Assembly: GCF_003286085.1 (NCBI RefSeq)
Contig: NW_020825288.1
Span: 21,328,001-21,392,000 of the forward strand
Reading direction: 5' to 3'
DNA: 64,000 bases
Source: Drosophila persimilis
Taxonomy: Eukaryota; Arthropoda; Insecta; Diptera; Drosophilidae
Shown: positions 12,320-25,300 of the stretch, piece by piece
Numbering within the stretch: the stretch's first letter is position 1
Layout of the letters: each line of letters opens with the position of its first letter
Program-made: the position numbers and the translations under genes
Notes under the pieces: generated by a model
What the model was told of the DNA's origin: nothing
Seen by the model: the letters and a program-made list of their open reading frames with translations, nothing else
Database searches by the model: none

Positions 12320-15300
12320 AGAAATGTTCTTTCTTCCCTGCAAAATCATCATACCCTCCTCTTCGCTACCACCAAAAAGGGTACACAAACAGAAGCAGAA
12401 TCACAATCAGAGGTTAGAGAGCGAGAGAGAGTGGGAGAGAGAGAGAGAGAGTACCGTTGTGAAGGCCAGGGGTTCTGTGTGTAGGCGGCGGCGGCATTTC
12501 CATTCGTTTGAGGGGTTTTTTTGGGGTGGTGGCGCCTCCCCAAAGCCGTCTTTCGCTTTTTGTTTTGTTTTGTCTACCGAGAAAAATGTTGCACAGTCTC
12601 TGGGCCTCACTGTCGTTGTCGCTTCCCTTCTCTCTCTCTCTCCCTCTCTCTATATATAGTGTATCTATATCTATATCTGTATCTGTGTCTGTTGTGGTCG
12701 TTGTTGGTGTTAGTGAGTGTTGACTGTGGAATTTTGCGCATGTACAACGAAAATACATAATACATAAGCAATATCTGGCATGGAGATAGGGGCAGGGACA
12801 GGGACAGGGCCAGAGGGGGGACACACACACACAATATAAATTGTTATCGATTTTCCTTCGCTGTTGCCATGTAAGAGGCGGCAGGGCGTGGGGGGCAGGG
12901 AAGAAGGAGGGACATGTGTGTGTGCCTTGTTTATGTTTATGGCTTTTTAGCATAAAGGACGGACGGGCCCGTCCAAAGTAAAATCCATCTATGGAAAAAC
13001 TCAGGGAAGAGACAGGATGCTTCTGAAAGAAAGAGAATGGAAATGGGAGGCAAGAGAGGGAGAGCATGGAGCAGGATAAACCATCCGTCGCAGAGGCATG
13101 GGGCAGGGGGCAGGAGGAGGAGGCCAACTGAAAGGTATCTCTGAAAAGATACAGAGATACACACGAACACACATGAGATACAGGGAGGGATGCAGGCGGT
13201 TCTCTCTCTCTCTAAGGATCTCTTTGGAGGATATCCACACAAAAACTTAGTTAGAGGCAACATAGATGCCTAGTTATGGGGTAGGGCTTTATGTGTGTTC
13301 TTTTTATACGCGTATTTATGAGATACTTTTACCTTCAAATGAGTTCTCATTTACGTAAATGCTGCTTTCCCAAAATAAAAAGGATAATTGCCCAACAGCC
13401 TGCACTGACGTCCTGCCAAAACAGCAACAACAAAAACGAGTCCGCATGCCCAAAATCCTTGATAAATAAGTCAATCAGTCAATCACGCCATCTGATCAAA
13501 AAGAAAAAGGGAAAAAGGCCCACAAATTGAAGCCTTTTTCGGGACCTCCTTGGGCAAAAGGAAAATGGGTAAAATGCCAAGAAAATTATATACATTTTGC
13601 AGTGAAATTTTCCCAATTTCTACGTGCGTGTTGGGAAAATGGGGCGCTATGAAAATGTTAAATCATTTTACTAGTTTTCCTTGGATTTTCCTTGACGCCC
13701 CCCCTCTCTCTCTCTCTCTGCCACCCTTTGAGCTATGTTTTTCGCAACTTTTGACAGGCGACGCCACTGTGTCTTTTGGCCAACTGTAATGCACATGTTT
13801 TTCCCGCTTTTCCGCTTTGGCAGCAGCGAAAAATTTCAACAACAAATGCGAGAGAGGAAAATTCAACGAAAAACAACAAACAAATTTCCACTGGACACAA
13901 ACTAGAGCAAAAAAACAACAACAGAAAAACATTTTGCATTTCAACGAAAAAAAATGCCATCGCCATCGATTTTTGTGTTTCGAGGGAAAACTTAAAGCTT
14001 AAATGGGAACAGCACACGCGGGAAAAACACATAGCTACCAAAAAATCCATTGATTGCAGGCCCCCAAAAGGGCAAGGGAGTGGGCAGGGGGGGTCAGTGG
14101 GGTGTATAGGGTGACCATCGATGGCTGATTCGATTTTGAGCGAAACGAAGCCCCATATTAAATGACGAATCGGCAAGAAAGAAAAATGCACAAAGAAGCG
14201 CAAAAAGAAAAGAAGGCAAAGAGTGGGTTAAGAGAGGGGGGGTGGGGCATGTGGAGGATTAACCTCAATTTGTAGCATTTATTGGTGACTGATTGAATGA
14301 ATGAATTAACGAATTAAGGAATAAAAGAAGCGAAACATTTCAATAAATATGACACTTACTTAATTAAAAAGTCATGAAATTGATGCTCAACGAAGTGTCA
14401 TATCCATATGGTTTGCCCTTACGGAGTGACACTTACTTTTAATATGATCATATTTCTAAACCTTAGCAAGTGTCATACCCGTATGGCATGTGAATGTGCA
14501 CCAAAATAAAGGACAACAACAAAGAGCAGAAGAAGCAGAAGCCAAAACAGAGACAAACGTATTTTTATTTATTTTCTATGCACGATCTCACGCTCTCTCT
14601 CTCTCTCTCTGCCTCTCTGCACTCTCTTTTCACCTTTCATGTGTGTGGTTTTTTGACAGTTGAATGAACCCCACAAACATTTATTATAAAAAAAAAAACC
14701 CAAACACAAAAAACTAAATAAAAGCTATAAGCAAAAGACAGAGATAGCGATAGAGAAGGCACACAGCCAGAGAGAAAGGGAGGCAGGCAAGAGATAAACG
14801 AAGAGCAAGCCACACACACACACACACACACACACACAACACACATGTCGATAGAGAGAATGGCTGGCTGGCGGGAGAGGCCGACCTCACCAGTCAAGCC
14901 ACAAAAAGTAATTTTGTATTGTAGCTAGAAAAAAGACAGAAAAAACCAAACGCAGAAGAAGAGCAAGAGGAAGAAGCAGAAGCAGCAGCAGAAAAACAAC
15001 AGCAAAAACCGAAACAGAAACTGCGTGCAGCAGCAGCATTTAGTGAGAGTAAGCGAGAGAGAGGGATAGACAGATAAGGAGAGCGAGAGGCAGGCAGGCA
15101 GGCAGGCAGACCAGACAGACAGTAAATGAAGTTTAGGTGAAGCCTGGCCCCGGCCCCCTCCCCACTCTCTTGGACCCTGTTCCGCTGCCCTGCCCTGCAT
15201 TTGGCGGCCCAGCATTGATTTTTGTTGCTGCTTTTATTGGTTTCCTCTCCCGATTCCACTGTTGTAGCTTTTTTTTATTATTATTCAAAAGATACGAAAC

Positions 15301-18300
15301 AACTGCAACTTTGTATGCCATGCGGAACATTAGATGCAGAGATTGGGAATAAGACCAGCATCCCCCCTCTTCTCTTCAAAGAGCGGCCCGGCCCTCTCTT
15401 CTGTGCTTAAGATCTCTGGTATTGTGTGTGTGTGTGTGTGTGTGTGTGCGATGTTGCCAGTTTTCAGCCTTCATTCTTTTTGGGTTCTTTGTAGATTAGA
15501 AATCTATTGACAGATCTTTAGGGATCTCCTATAATTTCAGAGTTTTTCAATATCTATTTTGGTTTCCCTTTGCAGCTGCATTTGAACTTTTACTTGCCCT
15601 CCGCATTTCTCCCTGAAAATATCTAAATTTAAGTTTAAATTCTCTAAATATTTGAACAAGATTTTACAACAGGCCGCACACCTCCCCCACATAGAATCCA
15701 CCGTGCACCCTCCCCTTTTATTTTTGTACGAGTTTTTTCCTTGTTCTTTTCCACCAATTTATTCATCTATTTCTGTGTTTCTCTCTTTCACAGTTTGTTG
15801 TATTTATGGCATTGTTTCGTCCACCACATGAAAAAGTGCAGCGGCAGCGGCAGCGAACTTCCAAAATCCAACTATTTTCGTATCTCACAGATACACAGAG
15901 CTACAAAAGGCAATTGCTGTATGAATTCGATGGATATAGCATCTATAGATGCAACGATGAGGCAGCGGCATAAAGCTATAAATTTTCCTCAATTTTCATA
16001 CGTTTCCATGATCTCATGAATAAGGAAATACTTTTGTTGAATAAAAACTTAGGATAAAAAGATCTTTAAAGTCTTTGCCTTTGGTGTCCCCTCAAGGGAA
16101 ATTTTCCAACGCCTTGTATTCCATTCATATTCTGTGCTTATTTTCCTTTATTTTTCCATTAATAACATTTAATTCCACTGTAAATGATGCAAATGGGAAT
16201 TAAAGTTGGAGAAACAGTGCCGTGCCAAACAGGAAGAGGAAGAGAGATGGCAGAAGCACAACAGACAAGAAAAAAACACACAACACACCAAAAACTTTAC
16301 TAATACAATAAACATTACAAGGCAACGGTATTTTTACAAGCTTTCATACAGAGATACATGTATGCAGATGTGCCCACACACACACACATATGCATATCCA
16401 TACACAAGGAAGAAGATGAAGCAACCGCAGAGGCAGAGGCACTGCTTTAGAGATGCCAGCTGCAGGACAGTAGAAGGCGCTGAACGAAAGCCTAAATTCT
16501 GGGGTAGCGAGGTTCTGACTACCCTCTTATATTTTTTGGAATTTCAATTATATTTGCTTCATAAGAAATATATAATTTCCTCCACAGATCTATGATCGAA
16601 GACAAAATCTACTTAAAATCAATATGCTCTCCCTTTCAAAAGGGTATCAATGAAGGCGAAATAAAGTGGGAAGCAAAAGCTGCGACGCTCTGCCGCTATA
16701 GTGCATGCGCTGCTCTGCCCACAGCGGCCGTTGTCTGTTTCTGTCTTTTTTTCTTCTCTTTTAATTTTACTCGAGTGTGTGTCGGTGTATTGTGTGTGTG
16801 TGTATGGGTATCCAATGCAGCAGCAGAGTGCCGAAGGCAAAGCCGCAACAACAAACAGAAGAAACTTATTTTTGTTTAGTTTGCCCACGTTTTTTTCTCC
16901 TGTGTCTCTCTCTCTCTCTCTGTCCTCCCACTTAATTTTCCTTCTTCTTTTGTGTAGATTTCTCTTTCGGCAATTACTTCTTTTCTTTTTTGCAACTAAA
17001 AGCAGGCGAAAAGGAAAAGAGAAATTAATTCTGGAGACGAATTCGAGCCTCGGTCTTTTTCTATCCTTCTTTCTCTCTCTATGCAAAAAGCATACAAAAA
17101 AAACAATTGCAACAACTGTTAATTGACAGTTCCACTGTGGCTGGGTCTGTTTGTGTGGATGGTGGATGGTGTGTGGACAGTCAGGCCGGGGCTAAACGGG
17201 AAAATGGCACGCATTAGGGATGGCCACGATAGACGGCAATCACGCACGAAAAAATACTAACAGGCAGAGAATAAATAAATCCTCCTAGGAACGGTTATAT
17301 ATGCAAAAATCTTGCAGAACATTAAAATTCATACATTCTTTGGTTTTATTTTACTCTAATTTTTGAAACTTTTAAAAATTTGTGGCTTTGGGGAGCCCCA
17401 AAACTTTTCCCCATCTCTAACACACAGTGCTCCTATATCCATCTCTCTCTTCCACTCCCACTGTTCCTATACCGCTTACTCTGCATATGTGTGTGTGTTG
17501 GCGATCTTGGCATCAAGTCTAACTAGTTGGCCATAATTGGTTTTTGGTCTTTGGCTTGTAATCAAAAGAAAAAGAAGAAAAAGAAATAAAAGACCGGGCT
17601 TTAACTTTGGTATTTTTGTTGCACGTGTGTGTATGTGTGTGTGTGTGCGTACAACTTTTTGGTTGTTTTAATTGGATTTTATAGACTGCCACCGACAGCA
17701 TACATTACTTTTGATGGCAGGCAACAACGATAAAACGACAGGCAACAAGCGACAGGAAAAATAGAGAAAAACACAAACACAAACACACACACACAGATTG
17801 TGGACAGTATGTAAATGTTTTAGATTCTTATTGGATTTGCCGCCGAAAGGCTAATGGAGGAAAATGTCGCCAACTAAATTGAGAGATTAAATGTCCTCTC
17901 GTTCGAACAAAAGGATTTTCCCTAAATGAAGCGACAGAAAAGTGCCTTCAGCAATTTGGTTCAGAGAAAAAGGACAAAGGGATATTTTTGTGTTTATTTT
18001 GGAGATAAAATGTATGACAATAGGAAAATAAGACCTTAAATTCTGTACAAAATTACCAGAAATTTCTACACATTTCCAGCCCAGCGAATGCCCACTGTAA
18101 TCCCACACACACACACACGCTCTTTCCGCTTTAACCACAATCAAATGTTGTGCAATTAAAGTGGCCCAAATCCCACAAATATCCGGCCCACAAGCAAAGC
18201 GATAAGTGTTGTAAATAAAGAAAACACACAGATATACATTTCCAAGGTCTGGCAGCACATTTCCGCTCTTATCAAAAGGCACAATGGAGTGGGTGGGTGC

Positions 18301-18540
18301 AGGGAGGGCACACACTCCCATTATCATTATAACCGCAACCCATTTCCGGGCCGTACACACACACTCTCTCACAGAGTTTCTCAATAAATTTAAGAATTGA
18401 AGAAGAAAAATGTAATAAGAAACGGTAGTGCGGGAATGCAAAGAAGAGCAAAACGAATAATTACAAAAACAAGAAAAGGGCGCGCACTGCACTGCCTCCT
18501 CTTTTCTGTTTTTGTTGTTGAATTTGTACTCACATTTTTT
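12320..18540. other. Non-coding DNA with microsatellites
   Basis: GA- and CT-rich tracts (12410-12450, 12630-12660, 13705-13720), (CA)14 at 14811-14838, (TG)13 at 15423-15448, and (GT) runs near 16790 and 17625-17646. A cluster of AGTAAGTGTCATA motifs lies at 14348-14478. Long minus-strand frames here are low-complexity Ser/Leu or Cys/Val text from microsatellites, or lack an ATG at the start. No gene supported. Confidence 0.5.
14348..14478. repeat. Cluster of AGTAAGTGTCATA-type motifs
   Basis: The 13-mer occurs in reverse orientation at 14348-14360; shorter forms at 14394-14402, 14427-14437 (reverse) and 14469-14478. The full 13-mer recurs exactly at 24571-24583. Alternating orientation suggests hairpins or paired binding sites. 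Confidence 0.45.
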
Positions 18541-18550
18541 GCGCAGTCAG

Positions 18551-18735
18551 CGCTCTGCCGGCTGCTGCTTCTGTCCCTTTTTTGCTGTTATTTCTCTGCC
18601 GGCTCAGCTGCTGCTGCTCTGCTCCCTTCTCAGCTTCCTTTTTCGCCTGCTGCTTCTTTGCCGGCTTCGAAATGCTATTCCTCTGCTCTGCCGGCTTTGA
18701 CTTCCTTCTCACTTCTTCCTATTGCTGCTGCTGCT
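18551..18735 (+). repeat. CTGCCGGCT / GCTGCTGCTTCT repeat region
   Basis: CTGCCGGCT at 18555, 18596 and 18688 plus a TTGCCGGCT variant near 18658, interspersed with GCTGCTGCT and CTTCTTC. The core gccggc is palindromic. A decayed minisatellite or clustered binding sites. Confidence 0.5.
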
Positions 18736-19099
18736 GTTTTTTTTTTATATTTTTTTCTTATGGCTGCTTCTTTCTGTTAGCCGACGCCTCTCACACTCTT
18801 CGTTCAATCTTTTAAAAGTTGTTGGATCCTATTCCATTCGTTGTATTTGGTGGATTCCGTTTTCATAAACACTTTTTTTTGGCGGCACGCGAGCTGTAAA
18901 AACATGCCACATGCGAAAGTAGTGGGGAGGTGTAGTAGTGGGGGAAGGAGTGTTTTGCTGAAACCGCCAGTTCACTTTATAAACACTATAATTAACTTTA
19001 TTATTTATGAACTATGTATATTTTTTCGTTGTTTCAGGCGCTGCAAGAAATGCGAAATAATTGATTAAAAACTTTAACATATTGCTCTTTTCATCTTTA

Positions 19100-19890
19100 A
19101 ATTTGATTTAATTTCAGCTGCTGCTTCTTCTCTTTCACACACAGACGCACACACAAATGCACTCTCTGCTGCTGCTTCTCACACAAACACGCACACATAT
19201 TCACGCTTAACGACAGCGGCGGCTGCTGCTTCTTCTTGCACTTCTTCTCTCTCCTCTTTCTGCTTTGCTTGGCTCTTCTTTTTTACATATATATTTTTTC
19301 TTTGTTGCAATTTAAGCATTTGTTTTACACACACACATACACAGAAGCAGGCAAAGCACTTTATATATACATATGTATCGCGCACATAAATATATACACA
19401 CGTATATATTTGAAGGCACTGATTTGCCGACTCTTTCTAGCCGACTGGCGCGCGTGCACACACCAACACACCACATATCTCAGCAAAACTCACGTAATTA
19501 TTTCTCTTATTATATATTATAAATTGTAGTTATCAAACACAATGCTGTCGCACTCGCGTTTGAACTTTGTTGCTTTTTTTACGAATTTATTGTATAAGTA
19601 TAGAAACGTTTTATTCTCGCCCCGAAAAAAATGGTATATTACACACACACACACACGCGAGCGGCGACGACGACAACGAGGACGACGCGGCGACGTCCGT
19701 TCACGTCAAGCGCTGAGAGAAGAAACAAAAACACAAAGCAGAAATAGGAAACATTTTGTGCGAAGACGGGGCAGAAGCAGATAGTAAATACACTAACGGA
19801 AAGAGCAAAGGCACTAACGCCTGTGACCCTTAGAAATATACCAAAATATACCGTGTCATTTTCAAAATATACCGTTAATATACTGACGAA
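19100..19890 (-). promoter_or_regulatory. Promoter-like zone, probably firing leftward
   Basis: On the minus strand, two or three copies of ggtatattttg (Ohler motif 6-like; plus-strand atatacc at 19834-19880) precede gggtcacagg (Ohler motif 1-like, about 19821-19830). Downstream on the minus strand the sequence turns GC-richer with CGACG-rich and CA-rich tracts, like a 5' UTR. This would make 1-19 kb the leading intron of a minus-strand gene outside the window. Inference only. Confidence 0.3.
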
Positions 19891-20429
19891 TTATTTTAGT
19901 TCCATCATACATATTCTTCGTTTTTGATATTCCGCCTAATATTACTAGCTATATAGAACCCTCGGCCGTGCCCATATAATTTTATCCGATTAATGAAACA
20001 ATTTTCTACTTGACTGGCATATTTTAAATACATGCTTTTATTGGATCTTGTCTAAAAAGATGTTTTAGCCAAAAAAGTCAAACAAACAAAACGTAAGTGA
20101 GTAATCGTTCCTATTGCTCAATTTTGATACTCCGTTGAATAGTTCTGGCTAACTATAATATTTAGCCCTGCCCTGCCCTATACCTTTTAAACAGAAACTG
20201 ACTAGTGTTTCCATTGTTTAAAGCATGGGATGACAAAAACTTCTCAATCCTATATCCTAGGGTGTGCAGATTGAACCCATCCCGCGCCATCCCATACAAT
20301 TTAAATGTTGCCAACGGTAAAAACGTAAGTGGTTACGTAAAACATGTTGCTGCAGCAGCCAGTTTTGAAATACATTTTTGAAATCGAAAATGAAATATAT
20401 TTGGAAATATTTTGTGGTGTAAATAAATA

Positions 20430-20588
20430 TTAAAAGTACGTAATAAATATAATACCCATTGTGTCCAGCTTTCGGCTATTAAAATGGCTCAGCCTGAATG
20501 GTATACTATCCAAGACAAATTTTTGCCGAACACCATTCTGAATCTGATCTAGCTCCCTAACATCACGTACATTTCCCAGTGGGTTCAC
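20430..20588 (-). other. Possible small terminal exon on the minus strand
   Basis: After an acceptor-like tract (ctcttccaaccaatgaccag) the frame reads VNPLGNVRDVRELDQIQNGV and continues RQKFVLDSIPFRLSHFNSRK before stopping, 52 codons with mixed amino acids and no low complexity. I do not recognise it and see no partner exon. It could be a gene relic. Confidence 0.2.
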
Positions 20589-21270
20589 CTGGTCATTGGT
20601 TGGAAGAGGCAGTTTCAATCATCCACTATGTCAATCCAATTACAGTAATTAAAGTACATAATTTAAAAGTATTGAATTATCAACAGCACCCGATTCAGAG
20701 AGAGCGAAAAAGAGCGCCTAACCGATTTGAAGAGAGCCAAAAACCGTTGCGAAGAATGCAGTTTGGTAATCATTGTGCGGCCTATTGCTCTCAAACTTTA
20801 AGCTTAGTAGTCAGATTAGCAAAATAAATAACCGATAAATACTGGAAAGCAGCCGATACATACTATGAGAAATTCATCCCTGTGTAGTTGCCATGTAGCA
20901 AATGTGTAGTTACCACTTTCAAAATTAATTTGGTAGTCGGCATTATTTCTAAAGAATCCAATAAAAGGAGTATTTGAAATATATCAATCTTGTAGAAAAT
21001 TGATTGGACTATTGCCTAAAATCATATGTTCAGTGTTAAGGCTTAAAGATAGCTAGTAATACTAAGCGGAATATCAAAATCGAGCAAATGCAGATCATTT
21101 TTGACGATAATGAAGTGATAATGAAAATGGTATTTTGAAATAGAAAAAAACCAATAAAGTGCGCACTTAACATTTTTGATGTGGCAGGGCCAAGGCGATG
21201 TGTGCATGGGGCTGCCAGACTGTCGGATTTTGGCCAGTTCCGCTTATCGCAAAAAAAAATCAAAAATTTA

Positions 21271-21278
21271 TATCGATA
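21271..21278. promoter_or_regulatory. Exact DREF element TATCGATA
   Basis: A perfect palindromic DRE core in an otherwise gene-poor stretch. A start ATG 32 bases downstream (21310, MSQQKAYRFKCLQC) stops after 14 codons. Confidence 0.4.
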
Positions 21279-21535
21279 TATTGAACCCAAACATAAGCTC
21301 GCCAGCAACATGAGTCAGCAAAAGGCTTACCGTTTTAAGTGTCTACAATGTTGATTGTAGAAAAAGATGAAAATGGATCTAGAAGAAGAATTAACAAACA
21401 GTATTATTTTCCGCCGTTGTACTTAAGCTGCTTCACCTGTTTAAGTAGAATAGTTTAAAGATCGTTTTTTCACCGGTATATTTCGGTGGGTCAGACGGTG
21501 ATGTTGCTGCTCATACTTGCCACGCAAAAATAAGT

Positions 21536-21785
21536 GGGGGGAAATTTTATAAAGTTCCCTTCATGGTATGTTAGACAAAACGGTGAATTTTACGTTACAT
21601 GCGTTGCATCTTCAGGGCCGTTTTGCCTGTTGTCCATACCCTCTTTTTCCGCAGCAAATTCCCAGCGGGGAAATTTTATAAACTTCCCTCCATGGTATGT
21701 TAGGAAAAGTGTGGATTATACCTTGCATGCGTTGCATTTTCTGGGCCTTTTTACTGTTGGCCATACCCTCTTTTTCTCATATTTT
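21536..21785 (+). repeat. Imperfect tandem duplication, unit about 128 bp
   Basis: Copy 1 (21536-21655) and copy 2 (21664-21785) share ggggaaattttataaa, catggtatgttag, catgcgttgcat and ccataccctctttttc in the same order. It sits just upstream of the candidate Dmtn 5' exon. Confidence 0.75.
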
Positions 21786-21839
21786 TCCAATGCAAACATA
21801 AACAACTGTTTTTTCGTTTTCTCCACCACCTCATTCGTA

Positions 21840-22392
21840 AATTTTTTCTGGCGCCGCGAACAACAAATGGTAGTGACTTTTTCCGTTGATACTTTTGTTG
21901 ATTTTTAGCGGCGCGTTCTTCGTTCCGTTTCGCGCATAAATAATAATCCTCAAAGAAAAGTAAAGTGCAACTAAATTAATTAATGATTTAAGTACAAAAA
22001 AAATCGCGAGAGTCGCGCAAACGAGAAGAGGAAAACCAGTTTTCCCACCGTGCAATGCGCAGAGCCCCAGCGAAAGAAAAACGGGCCCAAAGGAGATGCT
22101 AAAGCAGGAAAAAAAATCTAGTGAAAAAAAGTTTTATTGTTGTTAACGCACACCAAAACAGGTCTCTCGCGGTATCTGTGGGTGTGTTTGTGTGTTCGTG
22201 TCCGTGTGCATTTGTTATTGTTAGTGCAGACAAGAGGAAGAGTGTAAAGAGGCATAAAAAAGGGCGTCGCAGTTTGCAGCAGCAGCCAAAAACTACACAC
22301 ACGAAAGAGGCGTGGAGGAGAGGAAGAGAAAAGAGAGTGAGAGAGTGAAAATAGCGGTAAAGCGTGGGGTAGCTGCAGCGGGCGGTTCAGAG
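21840..22392 (+). other. Dmtn: Candidate 5' UTR exon / promoter zone of Dmtn
   Basis: A non-coding, moderately GC-rich stretch ends in a near-perfect splice donor (cagag, then gtgagt at 22393). It has the CA/GA-rich, ATG-sprinkled look of a Drosophila 5' UTR. The next good acceptor in front of recognised Dmtn coding sequence is tttattcgtag ending at 40652, implying an intron of about 18.3 kb. The transcription start is not defined; 21840 is only where the character of the sequence changes. It could belong to another transcript. Confidence 0.35.
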
Positions 22393-25300
22393 GTGAGTGC
22401 GTGCCGAATATTGTTTATAGTTTCTTATTCCAGTGAGCGTTATGTGCATGCATATGGGTATATGTATTCATATGTATGTATATGTGGGCCCCAAACTACA
22501 AAGCAAGAACAACTAAAACCACACCCACACATACTGCTATTGTCCGAACAGTGGGAACACACGCACGTACCTGCAGCCCACGTATGCACGGGTGTGTGTG
22601 TGTGTGTGTTATGCTTGACCAGGAGCGGGTTTTGGTCCAAGGGTAAAAGCACGTTTTGAATGACCCCCCCCCGCAATGAAGAGAGAGGAAAGGCAGAACA
22701 AAACAATCAATCATTAGTCTTTCCGCTCCTGGACGTGTTTGTCCAGAGGCGGATTTGGATTTGGGCCATGGTCCATGCAGCGGATGGCAGAATGCTTCCT
22801 CTTTCAATATTCAATATCGAATGATCGACAGAGGCTTGTCCAGGGGCGGTTTCTTCCATTCAGGTAGCAGCACAATGTTGGTCCCCTATAAGAAAGAAGA
22901 CGGCATAAAACGTATAATCAATCAGCAATTTGGTGGGCAAAGAGGGTAGCGGCCCCCATAAAGAGAGTAGAATAGATGCTAATTGGTGATACAGAAGATT
23001 ATTTATTCCCCCTACCCTCATCTGGCTGTGTCCGCTCCTGGCAATCGACACGGATGGCCAAGCTTTCGCTGCTGCAGCGGGTCGACTGCACTTTGATTGC
23101 TTTTTGCTCCCCCTTCCCTCTGCATTCCACATCCCCAGACCATCTGCATAGCACAATTAAAGTTAACAACTTCAATTCAATTCATAATAATAACAGAGAG
23201 AAAATGCGTTTTGTGGCATGTTAACAGAAGCAATAAGAAATCGGAGAAAAGAGTCTATGCACAAACAGAGAGTCTCTCTTGCATCTCTTGCAGTCTCTGC
23301 TCTGCTCTGCCCCTCTCCCTCTCTCTCTCTCTCTGTTCATCAACCGAAGTTCCTCTTGAAGAAAAGTTGTCTTTTCTTTTGATTGCTGCTTCTTCCTGTT
23401 TTTTTTTGTGATACCCTGTTGCACAGAGGGAGTACCCATAATCATCCATGCTAAAATAAAGCAAAAACAAATATTTAGTTTCTATTTATTACGATGATTT
23501 GGAGTGACATTTCTATAAATTTATCAAGCAGCATTACGATCGAATGATTGCAATCAACCTGTCTACACAGGGTATTCCATTGTCGACGGGCACTCAACTA
23601 TAGAGAATATTTTTCCCTATTTTTGTTGTTGGTTGTTCGGCGACAGGCACGGTTGAATCTGCAGCAACAGCAACAGCAACAACAATTGCAATTGAATTAA
23701 ATTTAACAGAAATGATAACTGTATGAATGAGTGAGTGAATGAAATGAATTGTCATATTCATCTCTCTCTCTCTCTGTTTTCGCTGTTGCCCTCTCCCACT
23801 CGCACTTTCATGTGTCCGATGGTAGGTTGGGGCTATGGCTATTTTTGGGGAGGAATCTCTGTGTTTAAATTATTTATTTAATTTTGTGTGCAGATCCACC
23901 AAGCCTCCCTCTTCCACTCGCTCGCTCGCCCACTAATCTCTGACAACTGATGATTTTATTTATGAGGGGGATTGCTATACATATGTATAGAATATATAAC
24001 TGAAAAATATATTTTTCATTGAAAAATGCTTGCTCTCTTATGCTAAAATGTTTGTTTAATTTGCCTCGTGCATGGAATAGCCTTCGGCTCTTCTAATTCT
24101 CCCTCTCCCTGTCCCTGTCTCTTCACTCTCTTCTGTTGCCAACGGCGCCAAAAGCACTTACACACACGGAGCACCCGCACGCACACATTAGCGCACCTCA
24201 AGAATTTTTTGGAGAGGCCGAAGACCCAGCCAGCAGGTGACGTCAAAAGAGCGACGGCGACGGCGGCGGCCAGAGAGTGGGAGAGCGTGAGATTAGCCAT
24301 TGTTATGCAGATAGAGGGAGAAGGCTAGCTAGCGATTTGGCGGTGGTGTGGGATAGGGAAAAATGAGAGTCATTCAATCAATCAACAGTTAGCCAATGAT
24401 TTTAAATGAAATAAAGCAGAGAAGGGGGAATTTATGCTCGTATGCTCGATGCTTATAGAATCATAGAAAATTTTGAAATGGAAACGAACATTCCCTTCAG
24501 CAAAGAAATATCTAAAAATGTATATATTTTCTTGATTTATTAAATAGTCTTATAATTCTATAAAACTCCAAGTAAGTGTCATACAGTCGCATAATTCAAT
24601 TAAGTAATTGTCATGTAGGGCCTTAACTAGGAAATACCCACCAAGGGCGGGGGGGCTGTCTGTGCTGTCAATCAGTGAATGATCTTAATTCATTTTCAAT
24701 CAATAATTTTCCTGCCTCCTCTTTCCCTACAAAACTCGTTCCATAAATTAACATTTTGACATGTGCCCCACTTCCAGTTTCATTTTCATTTTCTGTTTCT
24801 CTTTTAGCTTCCGTTTTACTCTCAGAGTTTCAAGTTCCAATCCCCCCCTCCCCATTAAACTCTCAAAATACTCACCTTATATCGTGCATTATTATGCAAT
24901 ATAATTAGAGCATAAAATACACGCAAATTATTTGCATATTTAATTAAAGCAAAACAAAAAAAAATCAAAAATTGGGATTTTCGTTTGCGTTTTATTTTGT
25001 TCTTGAACTTCTCGAACCTCTCGTTTTTGCATTACGCTTTGTTTTAGTCTTTCCCCCGAATTTCCCTGGCATTTTGTTTTGGGCGTGTGCCCAAAAGAGA
25101 AACAGAGAATGCGAGAGAGAGAGAGTGGGAGAAGGGGAGCGGGCAGCACACGTGCTCCTCCTAGCAACAAGAGACCTTCGGCAAAACATTTCATTAAAAT
25201 ATTTTGTGCCATTCAGCTTGTTTTTTTATGGCTTTAGTAGTGGCCCACCGCTTAGGTCCTTTTTTGGTCAATATTACTAATTAAATTTTGTGGAATTTTG

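Noticed and set aside
12414-13172. 252-codon minus-strand frame
   Set aside because: No ATG at its beginning; content is translated GA, CA and GATA-like microsatellite with no recognised domain.
17887-18492. 201-codon minus-strand frame
   Set aside because: It begins with GTG, includes translated CA repeats, and shows no family similarity. A frame of this length is not surprising in 43 kb of non-coding DNA.
2341-22609. Alternating (CA)n/(GT)n tracts as a regulatory system
   Set aside because: Ordinary Drosophila microsatellites with no common flank.
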